From: AA29 sp041481445
GTDB taxonomy: Bacteria > Acidobacteriota > Vicinamibacteria > Fen-336
Direction of reading: 5' to 3'
Length of the DNA stretch: 15,504 nt
NCBI GenBank assembly: GCA_041481445.1
Contig: JBGPBV010000156.1
Coordinates: 1-15,504 of the forward strand
Position numbers and translations under genes: made by a program
The notes under the pieces: generated by a model
Seen by the model: the letters and a program-made list of their open reading frames with translations, nothing else
Told to the model about the DNA's origin: nothing
The model's database searches: none
Shown here: piece after piece, positions 14,801-15,504 of the stretch
Layout of the letters: each line of letters starts with the position of its first letter
How positions within the stretch are numbered: position 1 is the first letter of the stretch

Positions 14801-14998
14801 CCGCTGTTCGAGGCGGTGGTCGAGACCGACGGTCCGCCCACCCAGGGCCTGCGCGAGCAGTTCGCCGACGAGGACAAGGAGCTGTCGTCGGATCTCGCCG
14901 AGCTCCGGCGGATCTTCGACGAGGAGCTGGCCGCGCTCAATCGCCGGGCCGCGGAGTCGGGGATGGGCGGGGTGCTGGTGCCCGAATCACGCCGCTAG
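11807..14998 (+). CDS. Large secreted Asp-box (BNR/sortilin-like) beta-propeller protein
   Basis: A 1063-residue exported protein. MVRFKRSIWLHASLLLLVAV, then VSAVAAEEN, is a signal peptide. Residues about 45-720 carry eleven Asp-box motifs of the form S/T-x-D-x-G-x-T-W. Examples are SVDGGHTF (about 85), SVDAGKTW (138), TRDGGKTW (189 and 595), SRDGGDTW (247), SDDGGKSW (295), SVDGGESW (384), TTDGGQTW (529) and STDDGATW (693). Such proteins fold as one or two multi-bladed propellers. The segment at about 785-905 (FTLDVLDETGKVVRTLKSV, then PPGTYTVRLDIDGKTFTAPL) looks like a FlgD/Ig-like strand domain. The last 150 residues are charged helices. Databases often label this class glycosyl hydrolase or sialidase because of the Asp boxes, but I see no catalytic residues that justify it. 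It is monocistronic, with its own promoter region. Confidence 0.9.
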   Translation: MVRFKRSIWLHASLLLLVAVVSAVAAEENKPGEDKDVTKGPAPFEALKFRSIGPAAGGRVARVAGVPGDPSVYYAATASGGVWKSVDGGHTFKSVFDDQPISSIGSIAIAPSDPNVVYVGSGEANIRGNVGAGNGIYKSVDAGKTWTHVWTQEGQIGTMAVDPRNADVAFAAVLGHAFGPNPERGVYRTRDGGKTWQQVLKKDADTGASDVALDPSNPHVVYAGLWQARRRPWELLSGGPGSGLYVSRDGGDTWKPLTGHGLPEGPWGKVGVAVAPSDGRRVYALIEAEKGGLFRSDDGGKSWERASEHHALRQRAWYYSTMAIDPRNPDVVWFPQVPLLKTIDGGKTIQSIKGAHHGDHHDVWIDPANPRRLIAGNDGGVDISVDGGESWFAPPLPISQFYHVAADTAVPYHVFGAMQDLGTARGPSNSLSRAGIRRSDWHDVGGGEAGHVVADPSDPDVLYAGEYGGYISRFDERTGQARNVSVYPDNPSGHGGEDLKYRFQWTAPIATSPHDPKVVYHGGNVLFRTTDGGQTWAAISPDLTRNDKAKQHWSGGPITGDNTGVEIYDTIFAIAESPRQKDLVWVGSDDGLVNVTRDGGKTWANVTPRGAPEWATVDLVEPSPHDTDTAFVVFDNHRMDDMRPYLYKTTDLGRTWKSLSAGLPADVYLHSVREDPKKKGLLYAGTERGVGFSTDDGATWQGLRLGLPTVAVHDLIVKDDDLVLATHGRSIWILDDLTSIREITPAAMQSDVVLFPTRPAIRWRYRGESRDRIAGQNPPRGASIDYFLKKKAEKDFTLDVLDETGKVVRTLKSVAEPPEAPQGDPDGFEDLPKPDLAKDAGVQRVVWDLAYEGAPKIQGAKLDAGDPKRGPMAPPGTYTVRLDIDGKTFTAPLVVKADPRVSVSASEMGDQLRFALEVRESLTRLVHGVEQLRSVRRQVQDRLELWKADAKGADLVKAGQTLVAHLDLLEEKMHNPKAQVVYDVLAQKGGARLYSRLAPLFEAVVETDGPPTQGLREQFADEDKELSSDLAELRRIFDEELAALNRRAAESGMGGVLVPESRR

Positions 14999-15022
14999 GC
15001 TGGCCAGCGCTCGCAGTCGCGA

Positions 15023-15028
15023 TACACT
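15023..15028 (+). promoter_or_regulatory. Candidate -10 box of the RelB-like antitoxin gene
   Basis: TACACT ends seven bases before the antitoxin ATG at 15036, so transcription would start on or next to the start codon. No Shine-Dalgarno and no good -35 box are seen in the 37-bp gap after the Asp-box gene. The geometry resembles that of vapBC. Confidence 0.35.
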
Positions 15029-15035
15029 TCCTTAC

Positions 15036-15275
15036 ATGAGCACGAACGCAGAGGCGGTCCTCAAAGAAGCGCTGCAGCTCTCTGAACAGGAGCGCGCACG
15101 CGTTGCCGCTGAGCTCCTGGCCAGCCTCGATCCTGACGTCGAGAAACGTGACAGCGAAGCGTGGATCGCAGAGATTGAGCGCCGTGCCCAGGCGGCGATC
15201 GATGGCCGTCCTGGTCTGGGGTGGGACGAGACGCGGAATCGCGTCGAGGAGCGCATCGGTCGCACGCGTAAGTGA
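15036..15275 (+). CDS. RelB-like antitoxin, addiction-module (PF09720-type) family
   Basis: A 79-residue helical antitoxin. The N-terminus MSTNAEAVLKEALQLSEQER, then ARVAAELLASLDPDV, is characteristic of the small addiction-module antitoxins paired with ParE/RelE toxins. The C-terminal half has EAWIAEIERRAQAAIDGRPG followed by LGWDETRNRVEERIGR, the usual toxin-binding helices. Length is normal and no lesion is visible. The ATG at 15036 is preceded by a -10-like box rather than a Shine-Dalgarno. The stop TGA overlaps the GTG start of the toxin gene as GTGA, the normal arrangement. Because the toxin is broken, this antitoxin is probably an orphan. It might still neutralise related toxins elsewhere in the genome. 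Confidence 0.88.
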   Translation: MSTNAEAVLKEALQLSEQERARVAAELLASLDPDVEKRDSEAWIAEIERRAQAAIDGRPGLGWDETRNRVEERIGRTRK

Positions 15276-15504
15276 CTCCGGTTCGTTTCGCACCGGAGGT
15301 TCCAGACGAGCTCGCCGAGGCAGTTCTCTGGTACGAAGAGCGCAGGGAGGGCTTGGGCAACGAGCATACGAGATTCGCCGAGCTCTGCTCGCGCGCTTTC
15401 CCTACGCGATCGTCTTCCTGGTGCGAGCGGAGGAGCTCCGCGTCTTGGCCGTCGCCCACGCCAAACGCAGGCCAGGCTACTGGCTCAGCCGTGTCCGGCG
15501 GTAA
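15272..15504 (+). pseudogene. ParE/RelE-type toxin with internal deletion and frameshift
   Basis: Both ends of a ParE/RelE-family toxin are recognisable, but in different frames. From the GTG at 15272 the sequence reads VTPVRFAPEVPDELAEAVLW, then YEERREGLGNE, up to about 15364. This is the usual N-terminal strand and helix. From about 15367 the neighbouring frame reads YEIRRALLARFPYAIVFLVR, then AEELRVLAVAHAKRRPGYWL and SRVRR, stopping at TAA (15502-15504). That is the usual C-terminal sheet and the H-x-RR-P-x-YW ending. About 77 residues are covered in total, against roughly 95-105 in intact relatives. The helix between the two parts (about 25-30 residues) is therefore missing and the frame is shifted. 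No full-length toxin can be made. The stop is the last codon of the window, so the gene ends exactly at the edge. Confidence 0.8.

Noticed and set aside
15272..15504. Programmed ribosomal frameshift as an explanation for the split toxin frames
   Set aside because: The two parts are not just in different frames. The helix between them is absent, so a frameshift alone would not give a complete toxin, and no slippery heptamer is visible at the joint.
1..15504. A mobile or defence island
   Set aside because: Three toxin-antitoxin loci might suggest one, but there is no integrase, transposase, tRNA attachment site, phage gene or known defence effector, and no terminal repeats were seen.

Overview
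The window is a roughly 15.5 kb piece of a high-GC bacterial chromosome. It holds 13 intact or end-truncated genes and two broken toxin genes. Nothing in it is a taxonomic marker. The family mix suggests Acidobacteriota or a similar soil lineage: two ADOP-type MacB/FtsX permeases, a DUF1559-type pseudopilin and a large Asp-box propeller protein. This assignment is an inference from where those families are common. I see no rRNA, tRNA, CRISPR array, transposase, integrase or phage gene.

Layout. At the left edge is the N-terminal third of an ADOP permease (minus strand, running off the window). It diverges from an apparently intact vapBC toxin-antitoxin pair (742-1379), which is followed closely by a secreted protein with one FG-GAP-like motif (1403-2215). 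A RarD-type EamA transporter lies convergent on the minus strand (2341-3246). Next is a regulatory block. A TPR-like protein with two predicted winged-helix domains (3953-5173, minus) forms an operon with a small beta-propeller (3305-3943, minus). It faces a divergent plus-strand operon of a DUF899 thioredoxin-fold protein and a DUF2182 membrane protein (5267-6801). A second, complete ADOP permease (6811-9231, minus) converges on that operon and diverges from a hicAB locus. There hicA is reduced to its two ends, while hicB (9402-9626) is intact. Two minus-strand envelope genes follow: a short lipoprotein (9633-10184) and a pseudopilin (10312-11580), separated by a strong GC-rich hairpin. The right side is dominated by a 1063-residue secreted Asp-box protein (11807-14998). 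The window ends with a RelB-like antitoxin (15036-15275) overlapping a ParE/RelE toxin gene that has lost its middle and changed frame.

How the parts relate. Most genes belong to the cell envelope: permeases, transporter, lipoprotein, pseudopilin and secreted propeller. The region also carries three type II toxin-antitoxin loci in different states. vapBC looks functional. In both other loci the toxin has an internal deletion while the antitoxin frame and the toxin's two ends remain readable. This repeated toxin loss with antitoxin retention is the most distinctive feature of the window. The second point of interest is the divergent unit of multi-domain regulator, propeller, DUF899 and DUF2182, whose function I cannot assign beyond the domain level. 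I found no convincing wholly new multi-gene system.
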